Below, piece after piece: positions 1 through 7,218 of a stretch of 22,352 nucleotides of DNA (position 1 is the stretch's first letter; each line of letters starts with the position of its first letter). The notes beneath the pieces were generated by a model. It was not told the DNA's origin, searched no databases, and saw only the letters and a program-made list of their open reading frames with translations. Made by a program: the position numbers and the translations under genes. Source of the DNA: a virus; IMG/VR virus record IMGVR_UViG_3300007765_000054, positions 1 to 22,352 of that record, one strand, 5' to 3'.

Positions 1-849
1 GGCGAATTAGATGAAATGGAATTGGTCCTCACCGACGACGACCTAGAAGCCCTTGGTGTTGAAGATGCCGAGGCCGCTGATGTTGAGGCCTTAGATATTG
101 AGGTCGCAAGTGATCTTGGCGAGGAAGAAGCTGAAGGCGAGGAAGAAGAAGCCGAAGGTGAAGAGGAAGAAGCTGAAGGCGAGGGAGAAGAGGAAGAAGT
201 TGCTCTTGACCTTGGTGAGGTTTTTGAGATTGACCCCCGTATGTTAAAAATGGAGCTTCGCAAGCTTCGTAGAATGCGTGAAGCAACCGAGGGTAGCACG
301 GAAGCTACCGATCAGGCCGATGCGTTTGGTGGTGGAGAAGTGGAAGATGAGTCTTTTATCGACGTCGATGAAGAAGATCTTCTAAATGCCCTCGCTGACG
401 AACTCGGCGATCCCGGAGTTCCTACTCCAACAGTTGAATCCCGCCGTCGTGCCCGCCGCCGCCGAGTCTCTGAGACCCGTCGCAGTCGCCGCACTTCAAA
501 AAGAGGCTCCGCTACAGTCCGCGAAAACCGCGCCCTGAAGCAGCAGCTTACTGAAATGAATCTTTTTAACGCAAAACTGCTTTATGTGAACAAACTGATG
601 CAAAATCGTAATGTAAGTTCTAAGCAGCAGCGTGCCATAGTCGAGGCTTTAGATAATGCCAAGACAATCCGTGAGGCAAAGCTGGTATACGAAAGTATTA
701 CTCGTTCGCTAAACAAGAAGTCCCTCTCTGAGGGCAAGAGAAGAGTTCTTGGATCTTCTAGCAAGCCGACTCGTAGAGGTAGCTCTACAGTAAATGAGTC
801 GACACAGACAGATCGTTGGGCGAAGCTCGCTGGTATTACAAACAAATAG
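1..849 (+). CDS. Head scaffold / prohead core protein, T4 gp22-like (5' end outside window)
   Basis: Probable internal scaffold around which the capsid shell assembles, normally degraded by the prohead protease during maturation. The frame is open to the left edge (codons 1-15 read GELDE), so the ATG at 16 is probably not the true start; numbering here is from that ATG. Residues 1-75 are strongly acidic, with Glu-rich repeats at 35-61. Residues 143-166 are Arg-rich. A predicted helical region at about 175-235 contains NLFNAKLLYVNKL (from 182) and a following AKTIREAKLVYES segment, a pattern I recognise from scaffold proteins of distant T4-like phages. It lies directly upstream of the capsid gene, as gene 22 precedes gene 23 in T4, with a 30-base gap and no terminator. 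The missing N-terminus could hold more scaffold or a fused protease; that cannot be decided here. The family call is from motif and synteny, not a search. Confidence 0.75.
   Translation, partial: GELDEMELVLTDDDLEALGVEDAEAADVEALDIEVASDLGEEEAEGEEEEAEGEEEEAEGEGEEEEVALDLGEVFEIDPRMLKMELRKLRRMREATEGSTEATDQADAFGGGEVEDESFIDVDEEDLLNALADELGDPGVPTPTVESRRRARRRRVSETRRSRRTSKRGSATVRENRALKQQLTEMNLFNAKLLYVNKLMQNRNVSSKQQRAIVEALDNAKTIREAKLVYESITRSLNKKSLSEGKRRVLGSSSKPTRRGSSTVNESTQTDRWAKLAGITNK
118..198 (+). repeat. Imperfect tandem repeat encoding Glu-rich GEEEEAE units
   Basis: Four imperfect units of about 18-21 bases encode GEEEAE, GEEEEAE, GEEEEAE and GEGEEEE in the scaffold protein. The DNA units differ at third codon positions (gcc/gct, ggc/ggt, gag/gaa), so the array is older than a recent slippage event or is under selection for the acidic protein. 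Confidence 0.7.
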
Positions 850-879
850 ACGCTAAATTCTTAAAGGAGAAAAAAGAAA

Positions 880-2787
880 ATGTCCAAGAAGTTTACACTT
901 GACCAACTGACGGAAGGTATTCGTCAGCGTCACCAAGGCGACTCTAACAAGCGCCTGACAGAAAAGTGGAGCAGGACTGGTCTTCTTAGAGGTCTCGAGA
1001 GCGTCCATCGTGAAAACATGGCAACGTTGCTCGAGAACCAAGCAGGTCAGATCCTACGTGAGCAGAACACCCTTGGTGGTGGTGGTCTCACACCCGCTGC
1101 AAGCTCCGGAGATATCCGGGGTTTTACTAACATCGCTTTCCCCATTGTTCGCCGAGTCTTCGGTGGCCTTGTGGCAAACGAGTTGGTTTCCATTCAACCG
1201 ATGAGCCTACCTTCCGGTCTGCTCTTCTATCTTGACTACACTTACGGTTCAAACGTCGGTGGTACTGTTGACGGTTCCCTAGGGTCCGCCACCAAGAACA
1301 TCTACGATGCCGGTCAGTCAATTTATAATAACCCCGCAGGTAAGGGCATTCAGTCTGGTTCACTCGGCGCCGGTGGTCAGTATGACCTCGCTGGTTCCGG
1401 TTATTCCAGAGTCCATACCGGTTCTAATCTCGCACTTGGCACATCTGCCATGTTCGCTCTTGGTACCAATGCTGCACAGACTCGTACAACCACCATCAGT
1501 TCTGGTGTAGGTTCTACTGGTGCTGACGGCCGGTTCCTACAGTTCGATCCTCAGGTAACGCAGAAGATAGACGATGATAGCAATGGCTACTTCTTCTTGA
1601 CTGTTGACCTTGGTGTGCTTGGTTCAGACTTTGACGTTACAGCTGTTAAGGAAGCTGCGCTTGTATTAACAGGTTCGTCTCTTAACGCTAGTTCAGTCAT
1701 GGCGGTTCCTGGTGAGACATTCCAGGGTGGTAAGGGTGTATATAACATCCGTCGTCTTAACCAACTTGTTAAGTCTGGTTCTGCACTAGGTGCGATTTCA
1801 CCGGATCCGATGGCAACTGCACAGAAGGCGGGTTCCGCTCTTCTCATGGTTATGTCTGGAACGGCTCTCGCAAGTGGAGACCTCGCAAGTTTCCGTTTGA
1901 GTTATCCCAAGACGAACACACTGAACGTTAACTCTTCCAACGCTGACACTCTTGTTGTCCCCGTTTTTGAGTCTAACTTTAGCACTGGTACACCCGCTCC
2001 CGCCATTCCTGAGATTGACATTAAGATCGAGGCTATCTCGGTTGTCGCTCAGACTCGGAAGTTGCGTGCACGTTGGTCCCCAGAACTCGCACAGGATTTG
2101 AACGCCTACCACAGCTTGGATGCTGAGGTTGAGCTTACTCAGATTCTCTCTGAGCAGATTGCTCTTGAGATTGACCGCGAGATCCTGAATGACCTCCTCA
2201 TGCAGGCTGACACAAACTACTACTGGAGCCGTAAGCCCGGTGACTTCGTTAATAAGAAGTCTGGTGCTTCTGCTGTCAAGGCCTCCTCCCTCGCGGGTGG
2301 TCCAGCCTTTACCGGTACAGTTCGTGAGTGGTACGAGACTCTCGTTGAGACCATCATTGATGTCGCAAATGAGATTCACCGCTTGACTCTTCGTGGGTCC
2401 GCCAACTTTATCGTCGTTAGCCCCGACGTTGCAACAGTCCTTGAGGCCTCCGTGCTTTACAAGCCTGTTTACAGCATCGACGGTGACGGTCAGGTTGCGC
2501 CCGGTATGAGTCTTGGTGCCGAGAAGGTTGGTACACTGAGCAACCGTTTCACAGTCTATAAGGATCCCTACTTCCCACGCAACAAGATTCTTGTTGGGTA
2601 CAAGGGCGGTAGCTACCTTGAGACCGGTTACGTATACGCTCCTTACGTGCCACTGATCGTTACGCCTACTATCTTCGCTCCCGAAGACTTCACACCCCGC
2701 AAGGGCGTGATGACTCGGTACGGCAAGAAGATGGTGCGTTCCGACTTCTACGGTACAGTAACGTGCATGGGTATGGACGTCATCTAA
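880..2787 (+). CDS. Major capsid protein, T4 gp23-like
   Basis: Main subunit of the icosahedral head shell (HK97 fold in this family). The ATG is preceded by AAGGAG at 864-869, 10 bases away. Recognisable gp23 features, in order: an IVRRVFGGLVANELVSIQPM segment beginning near residue 88 (T4: MVRRAIPNLIAFDICGVQPM); RKLRARWSPELAQDLNAYHS from residue 393 followed by an AEVELTQILSEQIALEIDRE segment, the strongest family signature; then VGYKGG, YAPYVPL and MTRYGKKMV near the C-terminus. At 635 residues it is longer than T4 gp23 (521); the extra length lies mainly between about 130 and 390. An L-R-E triplet at 59-61 lies where T4 gp23 is cut by its protease (after residue 65, L/I-x-E rule), so the mature protein probably starts at Gln62. 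It ends just before a strong terminator. Confidence 0.93.
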   Translation: MSKKFTLDQLTEGIRQRHQGDSNKRLTEKWSRTGLLRGLESVHRENMATLLENQAGQILREQNTLGGGGLTPAASSGDIRGFTNIAFPIVRRVFGGLVANELVSIQPMSLPSGLLFYLDYTYGSNVGGTVDGSLGSATKNIYDAGQSIYNNPAGKGIQSGSLGAGGQYDLAGSGYSRVHTGSNLALGTSAMFALGTNAAQTRTTTISSGVGSTGADGRFLQFDPQVTQKIDDDSNGYFFLTVDLGVLGSDFDVTAVKEAALVLTGSSLNASSVMAVPGETFQGGKGVYNIRRLNQLVKSGSALGAISPDPMATAQKAGSALLMVMSGTALASGDLASFRLSYPKTNTLNVNSSNADTLVVPVFESNFSTGTPAPAIPEIDIKIEAISVVAQTRKLRARWSPELAQDLNAYHSLDAEVELTQILSEQIALEIDREILNDLLMQADTNYYWSRKPGDFVNKKSGASAVKASSLAGGPAFTGTVREWYETLVETIIDVANEIHRLTLRGSANFIVVSPDVATVLEASVLYKPVYSIDGDGQVAPGMSLGAEKVGTLSNRFTVYKDPYFPRNKILVGYKGGSYLETGYVYAPYVPLIVTPTIFAPEDFTPRKGVMTRYGKKMVRSDFYGTVTCMGMDVI

Positions 2788-2815
2788 TCTGATTAGACGA
2801 AGTCATTAATATTCA

Positions 2816-2850
2816 GGGGCGGTCCTTTCGGGGTCCGCCCCTTTTATTTT
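2816..2850 (+). terminator. Intrinsic terminator after the capsid gene
   Basis: Stem GGGGCGG (2816-2822) pairs with CCGCCCC (2835-2841) and is followed by TTTTATTTT (2842-2850). It lies 28 bases after the capsid stop codon. Confidence 0.92.
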
Positions 2851-2876
2851 GGTAATTCGAATGCTTGTGCTATACT
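2849..2876 (+). promoter_or_regulatory. Probable sigma70-type promoter for the decoration-like gene
   Basis: TTGGTA (2849-2854) and TATACT (2871-2876) are spaced by 16 bases, and TG at 2868-2869 makes an extended -10 (TGCTATACT). It overlaps the tail of the capsid terminator and would give a leader of about 90 bases. TATAATAA at 2951-2958, similar to the T4 late box TATAAATA, is an alternative start signal but sits only just ahead of the ribosome-binding site. Confidence 0.45.
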
Positions 2877-2973
2877 TAATGATAAGCCCCTGGCATGGAC
2901 ATAAGGCGGACCCCACACGCTAGCTAGGGAATCATGTGGACAAGTAACTCTATAATAAAAAAAGGAGAAAATT

Positions 2974-3432
2974 ATGCCAAAAATACTAGTAACAGGTGCA
3001 AAAGGTTTGTACCAAAAGGGTGGAACAACTGGTGCAACGGGTACGGCCGGAACACTCTCGGGTCACCGTTCAATGGTTGAAACAATAACAGCCTCTAAGA
3101 CACTGGACGCAGAAGACAGTGGAAAAGTTTTCCTCGTCGGCACAGACGCTCTAACTATAACACTTCCTGCTACCAAGTCTGGACTGACTTATACTTTCAT
3201 TAACACCGGCGCTGATGAAGCAGTGCTTATTACAATCAGTCCCAACGCTAGCGATGCGATTGAGGGAACTATTGCAAATGCTGCTGCCGATTCAGTATGC
3301 ACCGGCACCGATGACGGTGATCTTACTAACACTAAGGCAACCGCCAACAAGGGGGACCGCGTCACGTTAGTGGGAGACGGCTCTGCCGGATGGTATATCG
3401 TTGAGGGTGTAGGTATCTGGGTTGGCGCCTGA
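2974..3432 (+). CDS. Probable capsid decoration / small virion structural protein
   Basis: A 152-residue protein with AAGGAG at 2962-2967, 6 bases before the ATG. The N-terminus (about 1-33) is Gly/Thr-rich and flexible. Residues 34-152 look like one beta-rich domain with TITASKTLDAEDSGKVFLV, LTITLPATKSGLTYTF and, near the end, KGDRVTLVGDGSAGWYIVEG. I have seen these strings in small structural or decoration-like proteins of marine phages, but cannot name a family with certainty. No signal peptide, membrane segment or catalytic motif is visible. Position right after the capsid gene, with its own promoter and terminator, fits a protein needed in many copies, such as an outer-capsid decoration protein. 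A fibre or tail-associated role is a possible alternative. Confidence 0.6.
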   Translation: MPKILVTGAKGLYQKGGTTGATGTAGTLSGHRSMVETITASKTLDAEDSGKVFLVGTDALTITLPATKSGLTYTFINTGADEAVLITISPNASDAIEGTIANAAADSVCTGTDDGDLTNTKATANKGDRVTLVGDGSAGWYIVEGVGIWVGA

Positions 3433-3450
3433 TACGTAGATCTATATTCT

Positions 3451-3481
3451 AAAAATGCCGTCCTTTGGGCGGCATTTTTTT
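3451..3481 (+). terminator. Intrinsic terminator after the decoration-like gene
   Basis: AAAAATGCCG (3451-3460) pairs with CGGCATTTTT (3470-3479). The intervening TCC-TTT-GGG extends the stem around a TTT loop, and a T run follows. Confidence 0.92.
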
Positions 3482-3532
3482 ACTTCTGACTCTGCCTTAT
3501 TAAATTAAGCGAGTAGATAGGAGGCCCCAACA

Positions 3533-3886
3533 ATGGCAGCATCAACAACAAAGACAAGTACTAGTACAAAGAAAACCCCAGCAAAGGCACCTGCGACAGA
3601 GACAGCCCCAGCGACAGAGACAGGCGCATCAGCAGCTGAACTCGCCGCGGCACAAAAAGAAATCGCAGCGCTGAAAGGGCAGCTGGCTGAAATGTCCGCT
3701 GCTGATGAACCCGATCCCGGTCCGCCCACGTTATCACAGATGGTCGCAGGATGTGAGACAGCAGATGAGAGCATGGCTCTTTTGGCTGGTCATATCGAGA
3801 CGCAGACAAGAAGATCTGATAAAATGGTTGCTTTATTTAAGCGGCTGTGGGGTGAAGGACCCCTGGAAGACTTTGGCATCTTCTAA
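3533..3886 (+). CDS. Small protein of unknown function, Lys/Ala/Thr/Pro-rich N-terminus
   Basis: A 117-residue protein I do not recognise. It has a near-perfect AGGAGG (3519-3524), 8 bases before the ATG, which argues for good expression. Residues 1-33 are low-complexity Thr/Lys/Ala/Pro with an ATETAP/ATETGA repeat; about 34-56 form a predicted amphipathic or coiled-coil helix (AAELAAAQKEIAALKGQLAE); after a DEPDPGPP linker, 66-117 look globular and helical, ending in FGIF. It has no membrane segment. It sits between the decoration-like gene and the neck genes, so a small head or neck accessory protein is plausible, but that is from context only. Confidence 0.7.
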   Translation: MAASTTKTSTSTKKTPAKAPATETAPATETGASAAELAAAQKEIAALKGQLAEMSAADEPDPGPPTLSQMVAGCETADESMALLAGHIETQTRRSDKMVALFKRLWGEGPLEDFGIF

Positions 3887-3935
3887 GTAAGAAGCCAACT
3901 TTTTCAAGAAAGTTAAGAAAGACATTTCACGCCCT

Positions 3936-3948
3936 ACTTAATAGTTAT
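3936..3948 (+). promoter_or_regulatory. ATAGTTAT motif, possible phage-specific promoter element
   Basis: ACTTAATAGTTAT lies 14 bases before the gp13-like start. It belongs to a set of five similar sites in front of late genes, described in the findings. Confidence 0.4.
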
Positions 3949-3962
3949 CATTAGGGTGTGAT

Positions 3963-5135
3963 ATGTCTTCTTTTGCTTATACCAAAAATCCAACTCCGTT
4001 TAGTTTCTTCGATACTGATACAGATTTTCAGCAAGAAGCTGATGCTGTAGTTTCCTTTGTTAAGAGGAAATTAGGTGATGATATTCTAAGCGTTGAGTTG
4101 ACAAAGAAACAGATGTGGGCTTGTCTAGAAGAGTCATTCCTAGAATACGGTCGCATAATCAATCAAGCAGACGCTAAATCTCAATTAAGCAATCTTTTAG
4201 GGTACGCCACCGGAAGTAACAAGACCGGCCTTTTCCCCAAGCAGAATCTTGAATTTTTGCTCCGAATGGCAGAACCTTATTCTATGGAGGCTGGTATTGG
4301 AGGTTCTTATAACGAGGTTTCCGGCTCGATTCAGCTTGCATATAAGAAGCAAGACTACAACATCTACAATAGTCTGAAAGACTCTGCTGGGAATCTTATC
4401 GTCTCAAGCAGTAAAAATTCTCCCCGAACGAAGATGAGGATTAAAGAAGTATTTCACTTCAGTCCGCAAGCTGCGTATAGGTTTTTTGATACCACATCAG
4501 CTGTCAATTATCTTAATAACGAATTTAGCTTTGAGTCTTTTACACCAGAGACTATTTTTTACGTTCTTCCGGTTTTCGAAGATGTTTTAAGAGCTGGTCA
4601 AATGGACATTTCTAATCGTGTTAGGAAATCGAATTATTCTTATCGAGTGATTGGTGAGAATATTCGTATTTATCCAATGCCAACTCAAACAACTGGTTCT
4701 AGCGCGATGAAATTATGGATACGAGTTGCGTTTGCTCCCGACCCGTACGACCCAGACATTAAAGATGACACGATTTATGGCGTCTCTAATTTGTCGAATG
4801 TTCCGTTCGGTCGCATGAAATATAGCAAAACAAATTCTGTTGGCAGACAATGGATTCGTCAGTACTGTCTTGCATTATGTACAGAATTATTGGGCGCAGT
4901 CCGTTCAAAGTTTGCTACGGTCCCTATCCCGTCTGGCGATCTACAGTTAAATGGCTCAGATTTGGTGTCACAGGGAAGAGAAGACCAGACACGTTTAAGA
5001 GACCAGTTGGTTGAGCTGTTAGATAGTTTAACATACAGCGCATTGCTTGAGGGTCAAGCAACAGACGCAGAAAATATCATGAGGGCGTTAAAGCACATGC
5101 CGATGCCGCTAGGCAAATCAATAATCATAAAGTGA
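3963..5135 (+). CDS. Neck / head-completion protein, T4 gp13-like
   Basis: Probable component of the collar between portal and tail, working with the gp14-like protein encoded next. The ATG is preceded by AGGGTG. The N-terminal part has a helix, then LSVELTKKQMWACLEESFLEYG (first residue at 42), resembling the T4 gp13 pattern [22 protein letters not shown]. A later segment, YRVIGENIRIYPMPTQTTGS, also suits a structural beta domain. At 390 residues it is longer than T4 gp13 (about 309). The order gp13-like, gp14-like, gp15-like matches T4 and supports all three calls. Only motifs were compared, so the exact family remains probable. Confidence 0.65.
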   Translation: MSSFAYTKNPTPFSFFDTDTDFQQEADAVVSFVKRKLGDDILSVELTKKQMWACLEESFLEYGRIINQADAKSQLSNLLGYATGSNKTGLFPKQNLEFLLRMAEPYSMEAGIGGSYNEVSGSIQLAYKKQDYNIYNSLKDSAGNLIVSSSKNSPRTKMRIKEVFHFSPQAAYRFFDTTSAVNYLNNEFSFESFTPETIFYVLPVFEDVLRAGQMDISNRVRKSNYSYRVIGENIRIYPMPTQTTGSSAMKLWIRVAFAPDPYDPDIKDDTIYGVSNLSNVPFGRMKYSKTNSVGRQWIRQYCLALCTELLGAVRSKFATVPIPSGDLQLNGSDLVSQGREDQTRLRDQLVELLDSLTYSALLEGQATDAENIMRALKHMPMPLGKSIIIK

Positions 5136-5145
5136 GTAGTATAAG

Positions 5146-5820
5146 ATGGCACGACTTTTCATAACTCCTCGAGAGCAAGACCTGATATCAGATATTACAA
5201 AAGAGCTGATAAAAGACGTTGTCGGTCAAAAGATATACTACTACTCTATTCGCACCGACGTTACTAAGATTCACGATATATACGAAGAAGCAGTAGACAA
5301 ATATTTCAATCCACCGATCGAGATTGACGCGCAGGTAGCTTGGGAACCCCAAGCAGTATCAACCGGTCGATTTGGGAGTGAAAATCTTTATACAACAGAA
5401 GCATATCTGCACTACAAAGATTTGATCGACAAAGACATTGATGTTCAGGAGGGTGATTATTTTTCATACGGTGAAACATTCTTCGAAATTACTTCAATCA
5501 CATGGCAGTCCAATATTTATGGCGAGATTGAATATATGACTGGGGTGAAGCTGCTTGGGAAGCAAGCCAGAAAAGGTCTTATTGATAAGGAACCACACGG
5601 CCCGACAGATGAGGGATATTATCCTGGAGATCCAGATGCGATTCAGAGAACGTTTATTCAGCAGAGGGGCTTCGCTGAAATTGATGGAGAAGCGACAGGA
5701 GACACCAGGGCTTTGATTGAGCAGGGAAAACTCCAATTACCACCCGAACCGGCACCGGCTGAGGTTTCTCCAGAGGGATCCCCCGGTGAAATAAGTTCTT
5801 CATTCTACGACGAGAGTTAA
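5146..5820 (+). CDS. Neck protein, T4 gp14-like
   Basis: Probable collar protein that helps close the DNA-filled head before tail joining. Residues 26-60 (GQKIYYYSIRTDVTKIHDIY and following) and 101-145 (QEGDYFSYGETFFEITSITW, then a YGEIEYMTGVKLLGKQ stretch) resemble the T4 gp14 pattern [20 protein letters not shown] followed by YQLGQNAIRKI. The last 30 residues are Pro/Glu/Ser-rich and probably disordered. Length 224 against 256 in T4. It starts 10 bases after the gp13-like stop with only a weak ribosome-binding site (GTGAG), and the next gene starts 1 base after its own stop, so translation of the three is probably coupled. Confidence 0.65.
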   Translation: MARLFITPREQDLISDITKELIKDVVGQKIYYYSIRTDVTKIHDIYEEAVDKYFNPPIEIDAQVAWEPQAVSTGRFGSENLYTTEAYLHYKDLIDKDIDVQEGDYFSYGETFFEITSITWQSNIYGEIEYMTGVKLLGKQARKGLIDKEPHGPTDEGYYPGDPDAIQRTFIQQRGFAEIDGEATGDTRALIEQGKLQLPPEPAPAEVSPEGSPGEISSSFYDES

Positions 5821-5821
5821 T

Positions 5822-7144
5822 ATGGCAACACGATATTCTATAACCAAGGGTGCGTACGAGAGAGTTGAAACTGGCTACACGAATGAGGATGTTGCCGATG
5901 ATTTCTTTATGCCGTCATGTACGATCGAAGATGTAGATAGAGGAGTTTTTAATCTCTTCAATAAAGAGCTTCCATTATTTTATAAGCGCAAAGACCAGCT
6001 TAAACGAGTTCCAGTTATTTTCGCAACAGGTGAACGTTTTGCGTTATTAGCTAGAAATAGGCCCCTTAGAGATAAGGCTGGTGCATTGATACTACCACTC
6101 ATATCTGTGATTAGAACTGGTATCGATCAAGAAAGTGCAAAGGGAGCCGCACAATTTCAGGGTGGACCGATAACAGTAAAAGTTAGGTTAAGCAAAGACG
6201 ATTTAAGATATCAGCGTCTTAAAAATAATCATCTATTTAAGAATTCGGATGAAATAGTTATTAGTGCATACGATAAACTTGCTGATGGAGACGGTGGCGG
6301 AACTACAGGCGGCCGCCTGGCTACAAGAAGAGCAGCTCCACCTGTTTCTGTATCTAGTCGTCTTGGGACTGTATTAACGCCGTCAATATCAAGTAACCTA
6401 ATCGAAACCATTCAAATTCCACCGATCAAGCAATACACGGCATCATATGAAATAACTTTCTGGACACAGTACACGCAAGAAATGAATTCTCTCATTAATG
6501 TAATGATGAACGGATATGTCGAAAATAGAAGAAGAACATTCGTGATTGAGACTGAAGACGGCTATCGATTTACTGCATTTGTCGACGCCGCGTTAACACC
6601 GCAGAATAATTTTGATGATTTTACAGACGTAGAAAGATTAGTCAAGTATAGCTTCTCGATGAGCGTTGCTGCTTATATGGTGGCTGCCCAAGAGCCCGGC
6701 ATGCCCGTGCCATTCAGGCGAACCGTTTCGTCTCCAGACGTTTCGTTCGACGCTTCTCAAACCATCGGTGGTGTTCCTACTGGTCCCCCACCCGCTGGAA
6801 TTCCTTCCGGAAACCCTGCTGACTGGATTTTAACAGACATCATGCCTTTAGATGAGGGAGTGCCCCCAGCGGGAATTGGCGTAGGAACCGGAATAATTAC
6901 TGGCTTTCCAGGTACTCCCACATTAGAGATCGGAGGACAGTCTGCAGCCAATATTGCTGGCTCAACGAGTTTAACGCGTCCGACGACTATAATTACAAAT
7001 ATCAACCCTTTTACAGGGGAGAAGGAGCACATCGAAATTATAATTTCTAGTGCAGACCCGAAGAACGGAGAGGCTGTTTTTAAGTTTAGTAAGAAGTCCC
7101 CAAGTGGCATTGCTATTGATCTTGGAAAACTCCTTAAAGATTGA
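5822..7144 (+). CDS. Tail sheath stabiliser / tail completion protein, T4 gp15-like
   Basis: Probable terminator ring at the head end of the tail that stabilises the sheath and docks onto the neck. Residues 61-75 (KRVPVIFATGERFAL), ILPLISVIRTG near 90-100 and PIKQYTASYEITFWTQYTQE (201-220) match the T4 gp15 series FIRVPITYASKEHF, TILPRINLHL and SPIKMIYELSIFTRYED. Residues 150-175 are a Gly/Arg/Ala-rich loop. After about 295 there is a long Pro/Gly/Thr-rich, probably flexible region and a short terminal domain ending in Lys-Asp, so the protein (440) is much longer than T4 gp15 (272). Its ATG lies 1 base after the upstream stop codon with no strong Shine-Dalgarno. It is immediately upstream of the sheath genes. 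Confidence 0.72.
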   Translation: MATRYSITKGAYERVETGYTNEDVADDFFMPSCTIEDVDRGVFNLFNKELPLFYKRKDQLKRVPVIFATGERFALLARNRPLRDKAGALILPLISVIRTGIDQESAKGAAQFQGGPITVKVRLSKDDLRYQRLKNNHLFKNSDEIVISAYDKLADGDGGGTTGGRLATRRAAPPVSVSSRLGTVLTPSISSNLIETIQIPPIKQYTASYEITFWTQYTQEMNSLINVMMNGYVENRRRTFVIETEDGYRFTAFVDAALTPQNNFDDFTDVERLVKYSFSMSVAAYMVAAQEPGMPVPFRRTVSSPDVSFDASQTIGGVPTGPPPAGIPSGNPADWILTDIMPLDEGVPPAGIGVGTGIITGFPGTPTLEIGGQSAANIAGSTSLTRPTTIITNINPFTGEKEHIEIIISSADPKNGEAVFKFSKKSPSGIAIDLGKLLKD

Positions 7145-7173
7145 TAGGTCGATATAAGACATTTAGGCATCGT

Positions 7174-7186
7174 ACGAAATAGTTAT
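7174..7186 (+). promoter_or_regulatory. ATAGTTAT motif upstream of sheath 1
   Basis: ACGAAATAGTTAT ends 32 bases before the sheath 1 ATG. Same motif family as the sites at 3936, 10451, 13591 and 15333. Confidence 0.4.
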
Positions 7187-7218
7187 TTGTGACAAAGAAG
7201 ATCCAGGAGACCCAACTC

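Noticed and set aside
1270-2050. The capsid insertion as an intein or a foreign gene insertion
   Set aside because: No intein splice motifs (Cys/Ser start, His-Asn end) are seen and codon use is like the rest of the gene; a longer capsid domain explains it.
1798-2379. A 193-codon open frame on the - strand inside the capsid gene
   Set aside because: It lies wholly opposite a clear capsid coding region, has no ribosome-binding site or protein motif, and arises from the codon bias of the + strand gene.
3897-3914. AACTTT / AAAGTT hairpin after the 117-residue gene as a terminator
   Set aside because: A short AT-only stem with no following T run; too weak to call.
7189-7218. GTG at 7189 as start of sheath 1
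   Set aside because: No Shine-Dalgarno before it, while AGGAG stands 9 bases before the ATG at 7219, and the sheath 2 N-terminus aligns with the ATG start.
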